Origin: Albibacillus kandeliae
GTDB lineage: Bacteria > Pseudomonadota > Alphaproteobacteria > Rhodobacterales > Rhodobacteraceae
Direction: 5' to 3'
Assembly (NCBI RefSeq): GCF_003116585.1
Contig: NZ_QEHM01000009.1
Span: 1 to 64,000, forward strand
DNA: 64,000 nt
This document shows positions 24,758 to 34,143 of this stretch, one piece after another. Within the stretch, counting starts at the first letter, position 1. Each line of letters starts with the position of its first letter. Under the pieces are notes generated by a model. That model had not been told where the DNA came from. It did no database searches and saw only the letters and a list, made by a program, of their open reading frames with translations. Both the position numbers and the translations under genes were made by a program.

Positions 24758-25809
24758 GCGGCGTACAGATCATCACGGTAGCCGAGGAAGACGGCGACCA
24801 GCGCATCGACCGCTGGCTGCGCCGCATGTTCCCCCATGTCAGCCAGGGGCGCATCGAGAAGATGTGCCGCAAGGGCGAGCTGCGGGTCGATGGTGGCCGG
24901 GTCAAGGCCGCAACGCGGCTTGAGGCCGGTCAGCAGGTGCGCATTCCGCCGCTGCCCGACAGCGACAACAAGCCGGCACCGGCGCCGACCCGCATCTCCG
25001 AGGCGGATGCCCGGATGATCCGGTCCTGCGTGATCTATCGCGATGACCACGTGATTGCGCTGAACAAGCCGCCGGGGCTGGCGGTGCAGGGCGGCAGTGG
25101 CACGACAAAGCACGTGGACGGGCTAGCCGAAGCGCTGATGTTCGACCTCGACGAGAAGCCGAGGCTGGTGCACCGGCTCGACAAGGACACCTCGGGTGTC
25201 CTGCTGCTGGCGCGCACGCGCGCGGTGGCGGCCGGGCTGACCGCGAGCTTCCGCCATCGTGAGACGCGCAAGATCTACTGGGCGGTGGTGGCCGGGGTTC
25301 CGCACCCCAAGGAGGGTCTCATCAAGACCGGCCTCGTCAAGGCGCCCGGGCACGGGTCCAAGGGCGAGGGGGAGAAGATGCTGAACATCCACCCCAATGA
25401 GATCGACGACACGCCGGGCGCCAAGCGCGCGGTGACCGAGTACATGGTGATCGAGGCCGCCGCCAAGCGCGCTGCTTGGATGGCGCTTAACCCGGTGACG
25501 GGTCGCACGCACCAGCTGCGCGCGCATATGGCCGAGCTGGGCCACCCGATCGTGGGTGATGGCAAGTACGGCGGCTCAGGGCAGGACAACCTCGGTGATG
25601 GCTGGGGCGCACAGCTGGGCGGCGACATCAGCAAGAAGCTGCACCTGCACGCCCGTGCGCTGATCCTCGAGCATCCGGTGACGAAGGCGCCGCTGCACCT
25701 CGTCGCGCAGCTGCCCGAGCACATGCAAAAGACCTGGAACACCTTCCAGTGGGATCCGCGCGAGGTTCCGGACGACCCGTTCGAGGACGAAGAATGGACG
25801 CCCCGCTGA
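24754..25809 (+). CDS. rluC: RluC/RluD-type pseudouridine synthase
   Basis: A 351-residue RNA pseudouridine synthase. The N-terminal S4 domain reads RIDRWLRRMFPHVSQGRIEK. The catalytic motif is RLVHRLDKDTSGVLLLARTR with Asp143. RTHQLRAHMAELGHPIVGDG lies near residue 250. By family it modifies 23S rRNA (positions 955, 2504, 2580 for RluC), but the exact target cannot be told from sequence. It overlaps crcB upstream, and the HAD gene begins inside its 3' end. Confidence 0.9.
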   Translation: MSGVQIITVAEEDGDQRIDRWLRRMFPHVSQGRIEKMCRKGELRVDGGRVKAATRLEAGQQVRIPPLPDSDNKPAPAPTRISEADARMIRSCVIYRDDHVIALNKPPGLAVQGGSGTTKHVDGLAEALMFDLDEKPRLVHRLDKDTSGVLLLARTRAVAAGLTASFRHRETRKIYWAVVAGVPHPKEGLIKTGLVKAPGHGSKGEGEKMLNIHPNEIDDTPGAKRAVTEYMVIEAAAKRAAWMALNPVTGRTHQLRAHMAELGHPIVGDGKYGGSGQDNLGDGWGAQLGGDISKKLHLHARALILEHPVTKAPLHLVAQLPEHMQKTWNTFQWDPREVPDDPFEDEEWTPR

Positions 25810-26480
25810 AACTTGTCGTCTTCGACGTGGACGGCACGCTTGTCGACAGCCAGGGCCTGATCGTCGACGTCATGGGCGCAGCTTTCGAGGCGAACGGCCT
25901 TGCGGCCCCCGCGCGCGAGACGGTGCTGCCCCTTGTCGGCCTGTCGCTGGAGCGGATCATGCGCGACCTGGCATCGGACCACCCGGCCACAGTTCACGAC
26001 GGGCTGGTGGCCGGATACCGCGAGGCCTATGGCCAGCGGATGACGGGCGATGCCGCCGCCGCCAGCGCGCCGCTGTTTCCTGGCACCGTGGCGATGCTGG
26101 ACCGGCTGTCGGCCGACCCGAATGTCCTGCTGGGGATCGCGACCGGGAAATCCCGGCGCGGGTTGGACTCGATGCTCGACGGGCACGGGCTGCGCCAGCG
26201 GTTCGTGACCATCCAGGTCGCCGACGACCACCCGTCGAAACCAAACCCCTCGATGCTGTTCGCGGCGCTGGCCGAAACCGGTTGCGATGCGCAGAACACG
26301 GTGATGGTGGGCGACACGCTGTTCGACATGGAGATGGCGGGCAACGCGGGCGTGGCCGCGGTGGGTGTAAGCTGGGGCTATCAGGAGGCGGCGCTGCTTG
26401 AACCGCGGGCGCGACGGGTCATCGACCGATGGGACGGGCTGGAGGACGCCCTCGCTACAATCTGGAAGGCAAACGCATGA
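25794..26480 (+). CDS. HAD superfamily hydrolase (phosphoglycolate phosphatase-like)
   Basis: A 228-residue HAD subfamily IA phosphatase. Motif I is VVFDVDGTLVDSQ, the cap follows, motif II/III lies in LLGIATGKSRRGLDSML, and motif IV is NTVMVGDTLFDMEMAGNAG. The substrate is unknown; similarity to Gph-type enzymes is suggestive only. The start at 25794 overlaps rluC by 16 bases, and the stop overlaps the ATP12 gene by four, so this is a tight operon. Confidence 0.88.
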   Translation: MDAPLKLVVFDVDGTLVDSQGLIVDVMGAAFEANGLAAPARETVLPLVGLSLERIMRDLASDHPATVHDGLVAGYREAYGQRMTGDAAAASAPLFPGTVAMLDRLSADPNVLLGIATGKSRRGLDSMLDGHGLRQRFVTIQVADDHPSKPNPSMLFAALAETGCDAQNTVMVGDTLFDMEMAGNAGVAAVGVSWGYQEAALLEPRARRVIDRWDGLEDALATIWKANA

Positions 26481-27184
26481 GTGAATGGGCCCCGCGCCGG
26501 TTCTGGAAATCGGTCACGGTCGTCCCCGAAGAGGGCGGCTTTACGGTAGAGCTGGACGGCCGCCGGGTGAAAACCCCGGCCAAGGCCGCGCTGGTGCTGC
26601 CCGGTCAAGCGATGGCCGAGGCCGTGGCGGCGGAATGGGATGCGCAGACCGAGAAGGTCAATCCGCTGACCATGCCCTTCACGCGCTCGGCCAATGCGGC
26701 GATCGACAAGGTCACGCATCAGCACGCCGAGGTCGCGGCGATGCTGGCCGAATACGGCGACAGCGACCTGCTCTGCTATCGCGCCGAACACCCGGACGAG
26801 CTGGTGGACCGTCAGAGCGCGGAGTGGGACCCGGCGCTGGACTGGGCCGAGGCCGCGCTCGGCGTCCGGCTTGAGGCCCGCAAGGGGCTGGTCCATGTGG
26901 CACAGGACAGAGGCGCGCTGGAGCGGTTGTCTGCCCGCGTGCACGCGATGACGGCATTCGAACTCGCGGCGTTTCACGATCTCGTCAGCCTGACCGGCTC
27001 GCTGGTTCTGGGGTTCGCGGCAACGCAGGATTGGCGCGACCCCGAGGCGATCTGGCAGCTCTCTCGTCTGGACGAGAACTGGCAGGAGGAACTATGGGGA
27101 CCCGACGAGGAGGCACAGGCCTCGGCCGAGGTGAAACGTAAGGCATTCCTGCACGCAAAGCGCTTTTTCGACCTGTCGCGTTAG
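26477..27184 (+). CDS. ATP12 family F1-ATPase assembly chaperone
   Basis: A 235-residue protein of the ATP12 family, which in mitochondria protects the F1 alpha subunit during assembly and is conserved in alphaproteobacteria. Seen: APRRFWKSVTVVPEEGGFTV, the DGRRVKTPAKAALVLPGQAM core, AEWDAQTEKVNPLTMPFTRS, and the acidic SDLLCYRAEHPDELVDRQ region ending in WDPALDW. It is the last gene of the crcB-rluC-HAD-atp12 run. Confidence 0.92.
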   Translation: MSEWAPRRFWKSVTVVPEEGGFTVELDGRRVKTPAKAALVLPGQAMAEAVAAEWDAQTEKVNPLTMPFTRSANAAIDKVTHQHAEVAAMLAEYGDSDLLCYRAEHPDELVDRQSAEWDPALDWAEAALGVRLEARKGLVHVAQDRGALERLSARVHAMTAFELAAFHDLVSLTGSLVLGFAATQDWRDPEAIWQLSRLDENWQEELWGPDEEAQASAEVKRKAFLHAKRFFDLSR

Positions 27185-27407
27185 AGTTTCGGCCTGCCTT
27201 GTGCAGGCAGGGAGAAGCGGTTGCTTTCCCACAGGGCAACCCGGCAGATCCTTATTCATTTCTCTGATCAAAGCCTTGACGTTTGTTGATGATTGCGCCC
27301 AAACTTAGGCCCACTGAGGGGGGAAACCCGCTTTCGGTGCTCACCCGGCTCTGCTAAGGCCGGTAATTCGCCCGTAACGAGGCGAACAAAATCAGGAAGA
27401 GGTCAAA
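27185..27407. promoter_or_regulatory. Spacer and probable promoter region of aapJ
   Basis: A small hairpin GCCTGC-CTTGT-GCAGGC (about 27191-27207) follows the ATP12 gene. TTGACG at 27276-27281 is a good -35 but has no clear -10 at 17 bases (CCAAAC); TTAGGC at about 27305 is an alternative. AAGAGGTCAAA is the aapJ ribosome-binding region. The leader is AT-richer than the surrounding genes, as expected for a strongly expressed binding protein. Confidence 0.4.
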
Positions 27408-28424
27408 ATGAAAAAAACCGTATTCATTGGCGCACTCACCGTCGCCGGTCTGGCAGCTGGTGCAGCTGCGGCTGGTACGATGGATGACGTCAAGACTCGC
27501 GGCAAGCTGAACTGCGGCGTGACAACCGGTCTGGTCGGCTTCGCTGCTCCGGACGCAAGCGGGGAGTGGAAGGGCTTTGACGTCGCGGTATGCCGCGCTG
27601 TGGCAGCTGCCGTGCTGGGCGATCCGGCTGCCGTCGAATTCGTTCCGACCACCGGCAAGACCCGCTTTACCGCCCTGGCATCGGGCGAAGTCGACCTGCT
27701 GGCACGTAACACCACCTGGACCTTCAGCCGCGACGTCGACCTGAAGTTCACCTTCACCGGTGTGAACTACTACGACGGTCAGGGCTTCATGGTTCCCAAG
27801 GAACTGGGCGTCTCCTCGGCCAAGGATCTCGACGGCGCGACCGTCTGCATCCAGACCGGCACCACCACCGAGCTGAACCTCGCGGACTTCTTCCGCGCCA
27901 ACAACATCAGCTACGAGCCGGTTCCGATCGAAACCAACGCCGAAGCGCAGCAGCAGTACCTTGCCGGTGCCTGCGACGTTTACACCACCGACGCATCGGG
28001 CCTCGCAGCGACCCGCGCAACCTTCGAGAACCCGGCAGACCACGTCCTGCTGCCGGAAATCATCTCCAAGGAGCCGCTCGGCCCGCTGGTTCGCCACGGC
28101 GACGACGAATGGGCTGACATCGTCCGCTGGACCCTCTACGCGCTGGTTGCTGCCGAAGAAATGGGCATCTCCTCTGCCAACGTCGAGGAACTGTCCAAGG
28201 GCACCAACAACCCCGAGATCAACCGTATCCTCGGCACCGAGGGCAACCTCGGCGAGATGTTCGGCCTGGACGCCGAATGGGCCAAGCGCGCCATCATGGC
28301 GGGCGGCAACTACGGTGAAGTCTTCGCGACCAACATCGGCGAGAACACTCCGATCGGCCTCGCACGTGGTCTGAACGCACAGTGGAAAGACGGCGGCCTG
28401 CAGTACGCACCCCCGTTCCGCTAA
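27408..28424 (+). CDS. aapJ: General L-amino-acid ABC transporter, periplasmic binding protein
   Basis: A 338-residue solute-binding protein of family 3 (AapJ/BztA type), which delivers polar amino acids to AapQMP. A signal peptide (KKTVFIGALTVAGLAAGAAA) is followed by GTMDDVKTRGKLNCGVTTGL and GFAAPDASGEWKGFDVAVCR. Ligand-site segments include RFTALASGEVDLLARNTTW and TVCIQTGTTTELNLADFF. It heads the aap operon and is separated from aapQ by a very stable hairpin, the usual way to make the binding protein in excess. Confidence 0.95.
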   Translation: MKKTVFIGALTVAGLAAGAAAAGTMDDVKTRGKLNCGVTTGLVGFAAPDASGEWKGFDVAVCRAVAAAVLGDPAAVEFVPTTGKTRFTALASGEVDLLARNTTWTFSRDVDLKFTFTGVNYYDGQGFMVPKELGVSSAKDLDGATVCIQTGTTTELNLADFFRANNISYEPVPIETNAEAQQQYLAGACDVYTTDASGLAATRATFENPADHVLLPEIISKEPLGPLVRHGDDEWADIVRWTLYALVAAEEMGISSANVEELSKGTNNPEINRILGTEGNLGEMFGLDAEWAKRAIMAGGNYGEVFATNIGENTPIGLARGLNAQWKDGGLQYAPPFR

Positions 28425-28433
28425 GGACATCGG

Positions 28434-28466
28434 GAAAGGGCGCGGGGCAACCCGCGCCCTTTCTCC
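28434..28466 (+). terminator. Stable intercistronic hairpin between aapJ and aapQ
   Basis: A 13-bp perfect stem (28434-28446 with 28451-28463) is capped by a GCAA tetraloop (GNRA type) and followed by TCTCC. The weak T run suggests partial termination or protection of the aapJ message from 3' decay. Confidence 0.7.
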
Positions 28467-28553
28467 TACAACAATAATGATCCGACCATGGGGGCGAGCC
28501 GGGACATACCCGGCCAGGGCACCCCGATCGGACAGCCAACAGGGGCGTCACAT

Positions 28554-29822
28554 ATGACGACAATCACCGATCAGCCTAAGTCGCAGTTTCGGTTGTCGAT
28601 GCTGTTGTACGATACGCGTTATCGTTCGGCCACCATTCAGGTTATCGCAATGCTGGCCTTCATGCTGCTCGCGGCATGGCTCATCTCGAACACGGCACAG
28701 AACCTCGCCGCACTCGGCAAACCCATTGATTTCGGCTTCTTCGGAGAGCGCTCCGGGTACGACATCAACCAGCGGCTGCTGGAATACACCTCGAACGACT
28801 CGCACCTGCGCGCGTCGTTCATCGGACTTCTGAACACCCTCGTCGTCGCTGTACTCGGCTGCGCCACTGCGACGGTCATCGGCATCTTCGTCGGGGTCCT
28901 GCGCCTGTCCAACAACTGGCTGGTCGCAAAGGTCATGACGGTCTACGTGGAAATGTTCCGCAACGTGCCGGTGCTGCTGTGGATCGTCTTCACCATGGCG
29001 ATCCTGATCGAGACTCTGCCCTCTCCCAGCGCTTTCCGCGGAGAGACTCCAGAGGCTTCGATGAACCTCTTTGGGTCGGTCGCCGTCACGAACCGGGGCA
29101 TCTACGTGCCCGAACCGCTGTTTTCGCGCGGTCTGGGCAACATCCACCTGTTCGGCGACAGCTCGCTTCGCTTCGACGTCAGCCTCGATCTGATCGCCAT
29201 ACTGGTGGTGCTGGGCGCAAGCATCTGGGCTGCCATCGCGGTGCGCCGCCGGGCGGATCGCATCCAGGAAGCCACCGGCACACGCCCGACCACCTGGTAC
29301 CTCACGCTGGGCCTCATCGTCATCCCGACGCTGATCCTGCTTGTCGTCCTCGGGTTCTACCTCGGTTTGCCCGAGCTCAAGGGCTTCAACTTCTCGGGCG
29401 GCACGCACTTGCGCAACTCGCTGATCGCTCTCTGGCTGGCGCTGTCGCTCTACACGGCCGCCTTCATCGCCGAGATCGTCCGGGCGGGCATCCTTGCCAT
29501 CAGCCACGGCCAGACCGAGGCTGCCTCGGCACTGGGGCTCCGCTCGAACCGGATCATGAGCCTCGTGATCCTGCCGCAGGCGCTGCGGGTGATCGTTCCG
29601 CCGCTGATCTCGCAGTACCTGAACCTGACCAAGAACTCGTCGCTGGCCATCGCCGTCGGCTACATGGACATCACCGGCACACTGGGAGGCATCACGCTGA
29701 ACCAGACGGGCCGCGAGCTGGAGTGCATCCTGCTGCTGATGCTCATCTACCTGATCATCTCGCTCAGCATTTCGGCGGTGATGAACTGGTACAACGAATC
29801 CGTGAAGCTGAAGGAGCGCTGA
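28554..29822 (+). CDS. aapQ: General L-amino-acid ABC transporter permease AapQ
   Basis: A 422-residue inner-membrane permease of the His/Glu/Gln/Arg family (HisM type). About eight hydrophobic segments are seen, with a large periplasmic insertion around residues 150-215. The EAA loop is near EAASALGLRSNRIMSLVILP and PQALRVIVPPLISQYLNLTK follows, contacting AapP. ATG 28554 is chosen over upstream starts since the region before it lacks hydrophobic family sequence. It precedes aapM by one base. Confidence 0.93.
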   Translation: MTTITDQPKSQFRLSMLLYDTRYRSATIQVIAMLAFMLLAAWLISNTAQNLAALGKPIDFGFFGERSGYDINQRLLEYTSNDSHLRASFIGLLNTLVVAVLGCATATVIGIFVGVLRLSNNWLVAKVMTVYVEMFRNVPVLLWIVFTMAILIETLPSPSAFRGETPEASMNLFGSVAVTNRGIYVPEPLFSRGLGNIHLFGDSSLRFDVSLDLIAILVVLGASIWAAIAVRRRADRIQEATGTRPTTWYLTLGLIVIPTLILLVVLGFYLGLPELKGFNFSGGTHLRNSLIALWLALSLYTAAFIAEIVRAGILAISHGQTEAASALGLRSNRIMSLVILPQALRVIVPPLISQYLNLTKNSSLAIAVGYMDITGTLGGITLNQTGRELECILLLMLIYLIISLSISAVMNWYNESVKLKER

Positions 29823-29823
29823 C

Positions 29824-31152
29824 ATGAGTGGAGTGCATGCACATACCGTCGCCTATGTCCGCGACACCATGCTCGACCAGAAGGAGCCGCCCTCTACCTC
29901 GGTCGGCGCCATCGGCTGGGCGCGGCAGAACCTGTTTTCGGGCTGGTTCAACACGATCCTGACGATCATCGTCCTGGGACTGGTCGCCTTTGTCCTCGGC
30001 AACATCCTGCCCTGGATCTTCTCGCCCACCTGGAACGCGGCTTCGCTGTCCGAGTGCCGGGAAATCCTCGCCGCGGCGGGGTCGGTCTCGGATCACGGCA
30101 CGTCGGGCGCCTGCTGGGGGGTCATCAATGAACGCTGGGTCCAATTGCTGTTCGGGTTCTACCCGAGCCACCTCTACTGGCGTCCGATCCTTGCGCTGGT
30201 CCTTCTCTGCGTCGCGCTGGCACCGATTCTCTTCGCGAGCTCGGTTCCGGCCAAGCTGATCTACTTCTCGGCGCTCTATCCCTTCATCTTCCCCTGGTTG
30301 CTCTGGGGCGGGACGGTCTGGGGGCCGCTGGCCGCGCTGGCCGGTGTCGTGATCGGCTATGTCGTCTACAGTGTGCTGAGCGAGCGGGTGAACGCCCTGC
30401 TCGGCCTGATCGTGGGCGTGGCTGCCGCGCTGATCTGGTGGTTCGTGCTTTCCGGCTATGTCGTCGACGGGCTGTCCTCGATCCTGCCCATCGGGCTGGA
30501 AACAGTGGAAAGCCGGAACTTTGGCGGCTTCATGCTGTCGATCACCATCGGTGTCGTCGCCATCGCCTGTTCGCTGCCGCTGGGCATCGTGCTGGCGCTG
30601 GGGCGTCAGTCGGACCTGATGATCGTCAAGTACCTCTGCGTGGGCTTCATCGAGTTCATCCGGGGCGTGCCGCTGATCACGCTGCTGTTCGTGGCCTCGA
30701 CGCTGCTGAACATCTTCATGCCGCCGGGCACGAACTTCGACATCATCCTGCGGGTGATGATCATGGCCACCCTGTTCTCCTCCGCCTACATGGCCGAGGT
30801 GATCCGGGGCGGTCTGGCCGCACTGCCGAAAGGGCAGTACGAAGGCGCCGACTCGCTCGGGCTCGACTACTGGCAGGCACAGCGGCTGGTGATCATGCCG
30901 CAGGCGCTGAAGATCTCGATCCCCGGCATCGTGTCGACATTCATAGGCATGTTCAAGGACACCACGCTGGTGTCGATCATCGGTCTTCTCGATCCGCTGG
31001 GCCTCTCCAACGCCATCCGGGCAGACGCGAACTGGAACGGCATCGTGTGGGAGCTCTACGGCTTCATCGCGCTTCTGTTCTTTGTCATCTGCTTCGCCAT
31101 GTCCCGTTATTCCATGTACCTGGAGCGCAGGCTCCGGACTGACCGCCGCTAA
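29824..31152 (+). CDS. aapM: General L-amino-acid ABC transporter permease AapM
   Basis: A 442-residue permease partner of AapQ. The N-terminal part has several membrane helices with a 60-residue periplasmic loop, and the C-terminal half holds the transport domain ([20 protein letters not shown]). The EAA loop reads [28 protein letters not shown]-like [20 protein letters not shown] is typical of the family. AAGGAG after it leads to aapP. Confidence 0.93.
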   Translation: MSGVHAHTVAYVRDTMLDQKEPPSTSVGAIGWARQNLFSGWFNTILTIIVLGLVAFVLGNILPWIFSPTWNAASLSECREILAAAGSVSDHGTSGACWGVINERWVQLLFGFYPSHLYWRPILALVLLCVALAPILFASSVPAKLIYFSALYPFIFPWLLWGGTVWGPLAALAGVVIGYVVYSVLSERVNALLGLIVGVAAALIWWFVLSGYVVDGLSSILPIGLETVESRNFGGFMLSITIGVVAIACSLPLGIVLALGRQSDLMIVKYLCVGFIEFIRGVPLITLLFVASTLLNIFMPPGTNFDIILRVMIMATLFSSAYMAEVIRGGLAALPKGQYEGADSLGLDYWQAQRLVIMPQALKISIPGIVSTFIGMFKDTTLVSIIGLLDPLGLSNAIRADANWNGIVWELYGFIALLFFVICFAMSRYSMYLERRLRTDRR

Positions 31153-31163
31153 GGAGTCCTGCA

Positions 31164-31955
31164 ATGTCCGAACTCACTACCGACCGCGAAATCGACCGAT
31201 CCAAGATGCAGATCTCGGACGAGGTCGCCATCGAAATCTCGAAGATGAACAAGTGGTACGGGACTTTCCACGTGCTGCGCGACATCGACCTGACCGTCTA
31301 CCGGGGCGAACGCATCGTCATCGCCGGGCCCTCGGGCTCGGGCAAGTCGACGCTGATCCGCTGCATCAACCGCCTGGAGGAACACCAGGCGGGGTCGATC
31401 GTGGTCGACGGGACCGAGCTCAGCTCGGACCTGAAGAACATCGACAAGATCCGCTCGGAAGTCGGGATGTGCTTTCAGCACTTCAACCTGTTCCCGCACC
31501 TGACCATCCTCGAGAACTGCACCCTCGCACCCATCTGGGTTCGCAAGGTGCCGAAGAAAGAGGCCGAGGCCACGGCGATGCATTTCCTCGAGAAGGTGAA
31601 GATCCCCGATCAGGCCCACAAGTACCCGGGCATGCTCTCGGGCGGTCAGCAGCAGCGTGTGGCCATCGCGCGTTCGCTCTGCATGAAGCCGCGCATCATG
31701 CTATTCGACGAACCGACCTCGGCGCTCGACCCGGAGATGATCAAGGAAGTGCTCGACACCATGATCGAGCTGGCCGAGGAAGGCATGACCATGCTCTGCG
31801 TCACGCACGAGATGGGTTTTGCCCGTCAGGTGGCCAACCGCGTGATCTTCATGGATCAGGGCCAGATCGTGGAGCAGAACGAACCGGAAGAGTTCTTCAA
31901 CAACCCGCAGAGCCCGCGGACCAAGCTGTTCCTCAGCCAGATCCTCGGCCACTGA
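31164..31955 (+). CDS. aapP: General L-amino-acid ABC transporter ATPase AapP
   Basis: A 263-residue ABC ATPase that powers AapQM. Walker A is [20 protein letters not shown]-loop [15 protein letters not shown], signature [15 protein letters not shown], Walker [16 protein letters not shown] and H-loop CVTHEMGFA. The length is usual for the GlnQ/HisP class. It is the last gene of the operon and is followed by a REP-like palindrome and a terminator. Confidence 0.95.
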   Translation: MSELTTDREIDRSKMQISDEVAIEISKMNKWYGTFHVLRDIDLTVYRGERIVIAGPSGSGKSTLIRCINRLEEHQAGSIVVDGTELSSDLKNIDKIRSEVGMCFQHFNLFPHLTILENCTLAPIWVRKVPKKEAEATAMHFLEKVKIPDQAHKYPGMLSGGQQQRVAIARSLCMKPRIMLFDEPTSALDPEMIKEVLDTMIELAEEGMTMLCVTHEMGFARQVANRVIFMDQGQIVEQNEPEEFFNNPQSPRTKLFLSQILGH

Positions 31956-31964
31956 AACGGCGCG

Positions 31965-32040
31965 CCCCGGAGGTGATCCGGGGCTCCTCTTCGCAGGTCC
32001 TGTCAGAAACGCCCCGGGGGATTCCCGGGGCGCTTTCGTT
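31965..32040. terminator. REP-like palindrome and bidirectional terminator after aapP
   Basis: CCCCGGAGGTGATCCGGGG (about 31965-31983) belongs to the REP-like group. It is followed by a strong stem, GAAACGCCCCGGG with CCCGGGGCGCTTTC (about 32006-32037), loop GGATT, and TTTCGTTTC. The genes converge here, and the hairpin has A-rich and T-rich sides, so it can serve aapP and, from the other strand, the sixA-like gene. Confidence 0.75.
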
Positions 32041-32538
32041 TCAGACCCCCGGCAGTTCCCTCGGGACGATGAAGCCGGTGGGTTCCCCAGAACGCCACGC
32101 AATCGAACTCCAGTCTTCCGTGTCGAAACGGGCCACCAGAGTCGCGCCGGTCGGGTAGTCCGCAAAGCGGGGATGGCCTGGCGCTCCGTTCAGGATACGC
32201 GCGGCGAAGCCCGCGATCCCGGGGTTGTGCCCGATCATCAGGACCGTGGCGCCCTTTGCCCCTGACAGCACCTCCAGCATGGTATCGGGGTCCGCATGGT
32301 AGAGGCTGTCGAGGTAGCTCGCGGGGGCATTCAACGCTAGGCCCGCGAGCGTTTCCCGTGTGCGGACCGAGGAGGAGCACAGCACCTCGTCGGGCAGCAA
32401 GCCCTCCTTCCGCAGCCAGTCCCCGAGCGCGGTGGCCGAACGCTGGCCGCGACCGTTCAGCGGGCGCGCGTGGTCGTCGAGGTCGGGGCTGTTCCAGCTC
32501 GACTTGGCGTGGCGCATCAGGATCAGGGTGCGGGTCAT
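32041..32538 (-). CDS. SixA-like histidine phosphatase
   Basis: A 165-residue histidine phosphatase. The catalytic motif LILMRHAKSSW is at the N terminus (His in RHA). LNGRGQRSATALGDWLRKEG follows, CSSSVRTRETLAGL holds the second Arg, and VLMIGHNPGIAGFA holds the second His. This is the SixA branch, which removes phosphate from phosphohistidine in proteins; the target is unknown here. ATG 32538 overlaps the stop of the ferredoxin-like gene by four bases. Confidence 0.88.
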   Translation of the reverse strand: MTRTLILMRHAKSSWNSPDLDDHARPLNGRGQRSATALGDWLRKEGLLPDEVLCSSSVRTRETLAGLALNAPASYLDSLYHADPDTMLEVLSGAKGATVLMIGHNPGIAGFAARILNGAPGHPRFADYPTGATLVARFDTEDWSSIAWRSGEPTGFIVPRELPGV

Positions 32539-33179
32539 CGCGGGTGGAACGCCTTCATGTGGTGGGCGGACTGCGCGGGGTCTCGGCCAGCGCCGGCGCT
32601 GAGCGGGCAGGCGCGGCGGGCCCGGCACCCATTGTCCATGCAGTCCTCTCCTTCGGGAGTATCGAGGAAGGCGTGGCAGGCGTCCAGCGCATAGGGCTGG
32701 CTGGCCGAGAGCGCCCCGACCGGGCAGGCGGTGGTGCAGGGCTGGTCCGCGCAGGACAGGCAGGGGCTGGGCGCGGTTGCCGGGGGCAGGGGGATGTTCC
32801 GGTCGAACCGCAGCGCGCCCCGGTAGGAGATCATCATGCCCACGGTGTCGTGCACCAACATGCCCACCGGGCTTTGGAAGGCGCGCCCCGAGTGCAGAGC
32901 CCAGCGGATGAAGGGAGCGTAAGGCGGGCCACCGAAAGGGTAGGCGGCAGAGGCGCCGAGCGTATCGGCAAAGCCCCCGATCACCCGCAGGGACCAGCGG
33001 TCGACCGGATCGGGCAGGGAGTCGGCGGCCTCGGGGGCCGCCATGAAGCGGGGCCAGAACCCGGGCCCGCAGCCCAGCAGAACGAGGGTTTCGTCGGGTG
33101 CGGGGTGCAACCCGCCCATGACGATGAGCCCCTCGGCCCCGGCCATCCTGGCAATGCGGTCCAGCAGGGCGAGGGGCAA
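32535..33179 (-). CDS. Ferredoxin-like iron-sulfur protein
   Basis: A 214-residue protein with a C-terminal double cluster region: CLSCADQPCTTACPVGAL followed by CMDNGCRARRACPLSA. The first ~120 residues carry no motif I recognise, but the layout (N-terminal domain, then 4Fe-4S) resembles reduced forms of epoxyqueuosine-reductase-like proteins. The frame begins with TTG at 33179, just five bases after the argB stop; an internal ATG at 33146 is the alternative start. It is coupled to the sixA-like gene downstream. Confidence 0.72.
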   Translation of the reverse strand: MPLALLDRIARMAGAEGLIVMGGLHPAPDETLVLLGCGPGFWPRFMAAPEAADSLPDPVDRWSLRVIGGFADTLGASAAYPFGGPPYAPFIRWALHSGRAFQSPVGMLVHDTVGMMISYRGALRFDRNIPLPPATAPSPCLSCADQPCTTACPVGALSASQPYALDACHAFLDTPEGEDCMDNGCRARRACPLSAGAGRDPAQSAHHMKAFHPR

Positions 33180-33183
33180 GGGC

Positions 33184-34047
33184 TCAGTCCGCGCGGATCA
33201 TCGACCCGGCGCCCTGTTCGGTGAACAGTTCGAGCAGGCAGGCGTTGGGGGCACGGCCGTCGATGATGACAGCGGCCCGGACGCCCCCCTCGACTGCGTC
33301 GAGCGCGGTTTCGGTCTTGGGGATCATGCCGCCCGCGATCACGCCGTCGGCGGTCATCTGGCGAATCTCGGCGGCCTTGAGTTCGGTCAGGACCTCGCCC
33401 GCGGCGTTCTTGACGCCGGAGACGTCGGTCAGCAGCAGCAGGCGATCGGCCTTGAGCGCCTTGGCATAGGCCCCGGCGGCGGTGTCGCCGTTGACGTTGT
33501 AGGTCTCGCCATTGCGGCCCGCGCCGATGGGCGCGATCACCGGGATCATTTCCTTCTCGAACAACAGCTTGAGCAGGCTGGGGTCCATCTGCGTCGGGGT
33601 GCCGACAAGGCCGAGCGCGGGATCGGTCGGTTCGCAGATCATCAGGTTGGCATCCTTGCCGGAGAGGCCCACGGCCTTGCCACCCTGCTGCTGGATCGCC
33701 TGCACGATCTTCTTGTTCACGATGCCGGAGAGCACCATCTCGACCACCTCGACGGTGGCGGCGTCGGTCACGCGCTTGCCGTTGACGAACTCGGACTTGA
33801 TTTCGAGCTTGTCCAGCAGGCGGTTGATCTGGGGGCCGCCGCCGTGCACGACCACCGGGTTCACCCCGCAGAGGCGCAGCAGCACCACGTCGCGGGCAAA
33901 GTCGGCCATCGCCTCGTCGCTGCCCATGGCATGCCCGCCGAGCTTGATGACAACGATGGCGTCGTCAAAGCGCTGCAGGTAGGGCACCGCGCGAGACAGG
34001 GTTTCAGCGGTGGCGGTCCAGTCGCGATTCATATCCTGAGTCTTCAT
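33184..34047 (-). CDS. argB: Acetylglutamate kinase
   Basis: A 287-residue kinase for the second step of arginine synthesis (N-acetylglutamate to its 5-phosphate). [20 protein letters not shown] is the N-terminal nucleotide-binding glycine loop, [20 protein letters not shown] the substrate site and INADTAAG-like [20 protein letters not shown] the ATP site. It appears feedback-sensitive by length and N-terminal extension (family inference). It follows yihA by about 96 bases. Confidence 0.95.
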   Translation of the reverse strand: MKTQDMNRDWTATAETLSRAVPYLQRFDDAIVVIKLGGHAMGSDEAMADFARDVVLLRLCGVNPVVVHGGGPQINRLLDKLEIKSEFVNGKRVTDAATVEVVEMVLSGIVNKKIVQAIQQQGGKAVGLSGKDANLMICEPTDPALGLVGTPTQMDPSLLKLLFEKEMIPVIAPIGAGRNGETYNVNGDTAAGAYAKALKADRLLLLTDVSGVKNAAGEVLTELKAAEIRQMTADGVIAGGMIPKTETALDAVEGGVRAAVIIDGRAPNACLLELFTEQGAGSMIRAD

Positions 34048-34143
34048 TCTCTCTTCCCGTGGGCACCCTTGTTAACTTCAGCAGCTCTCTGTGCCAAGGC
34101 ACGGCCAAAGGAAAGCAGAAGTTTGGGCCCGGGAAAAGGCGCG

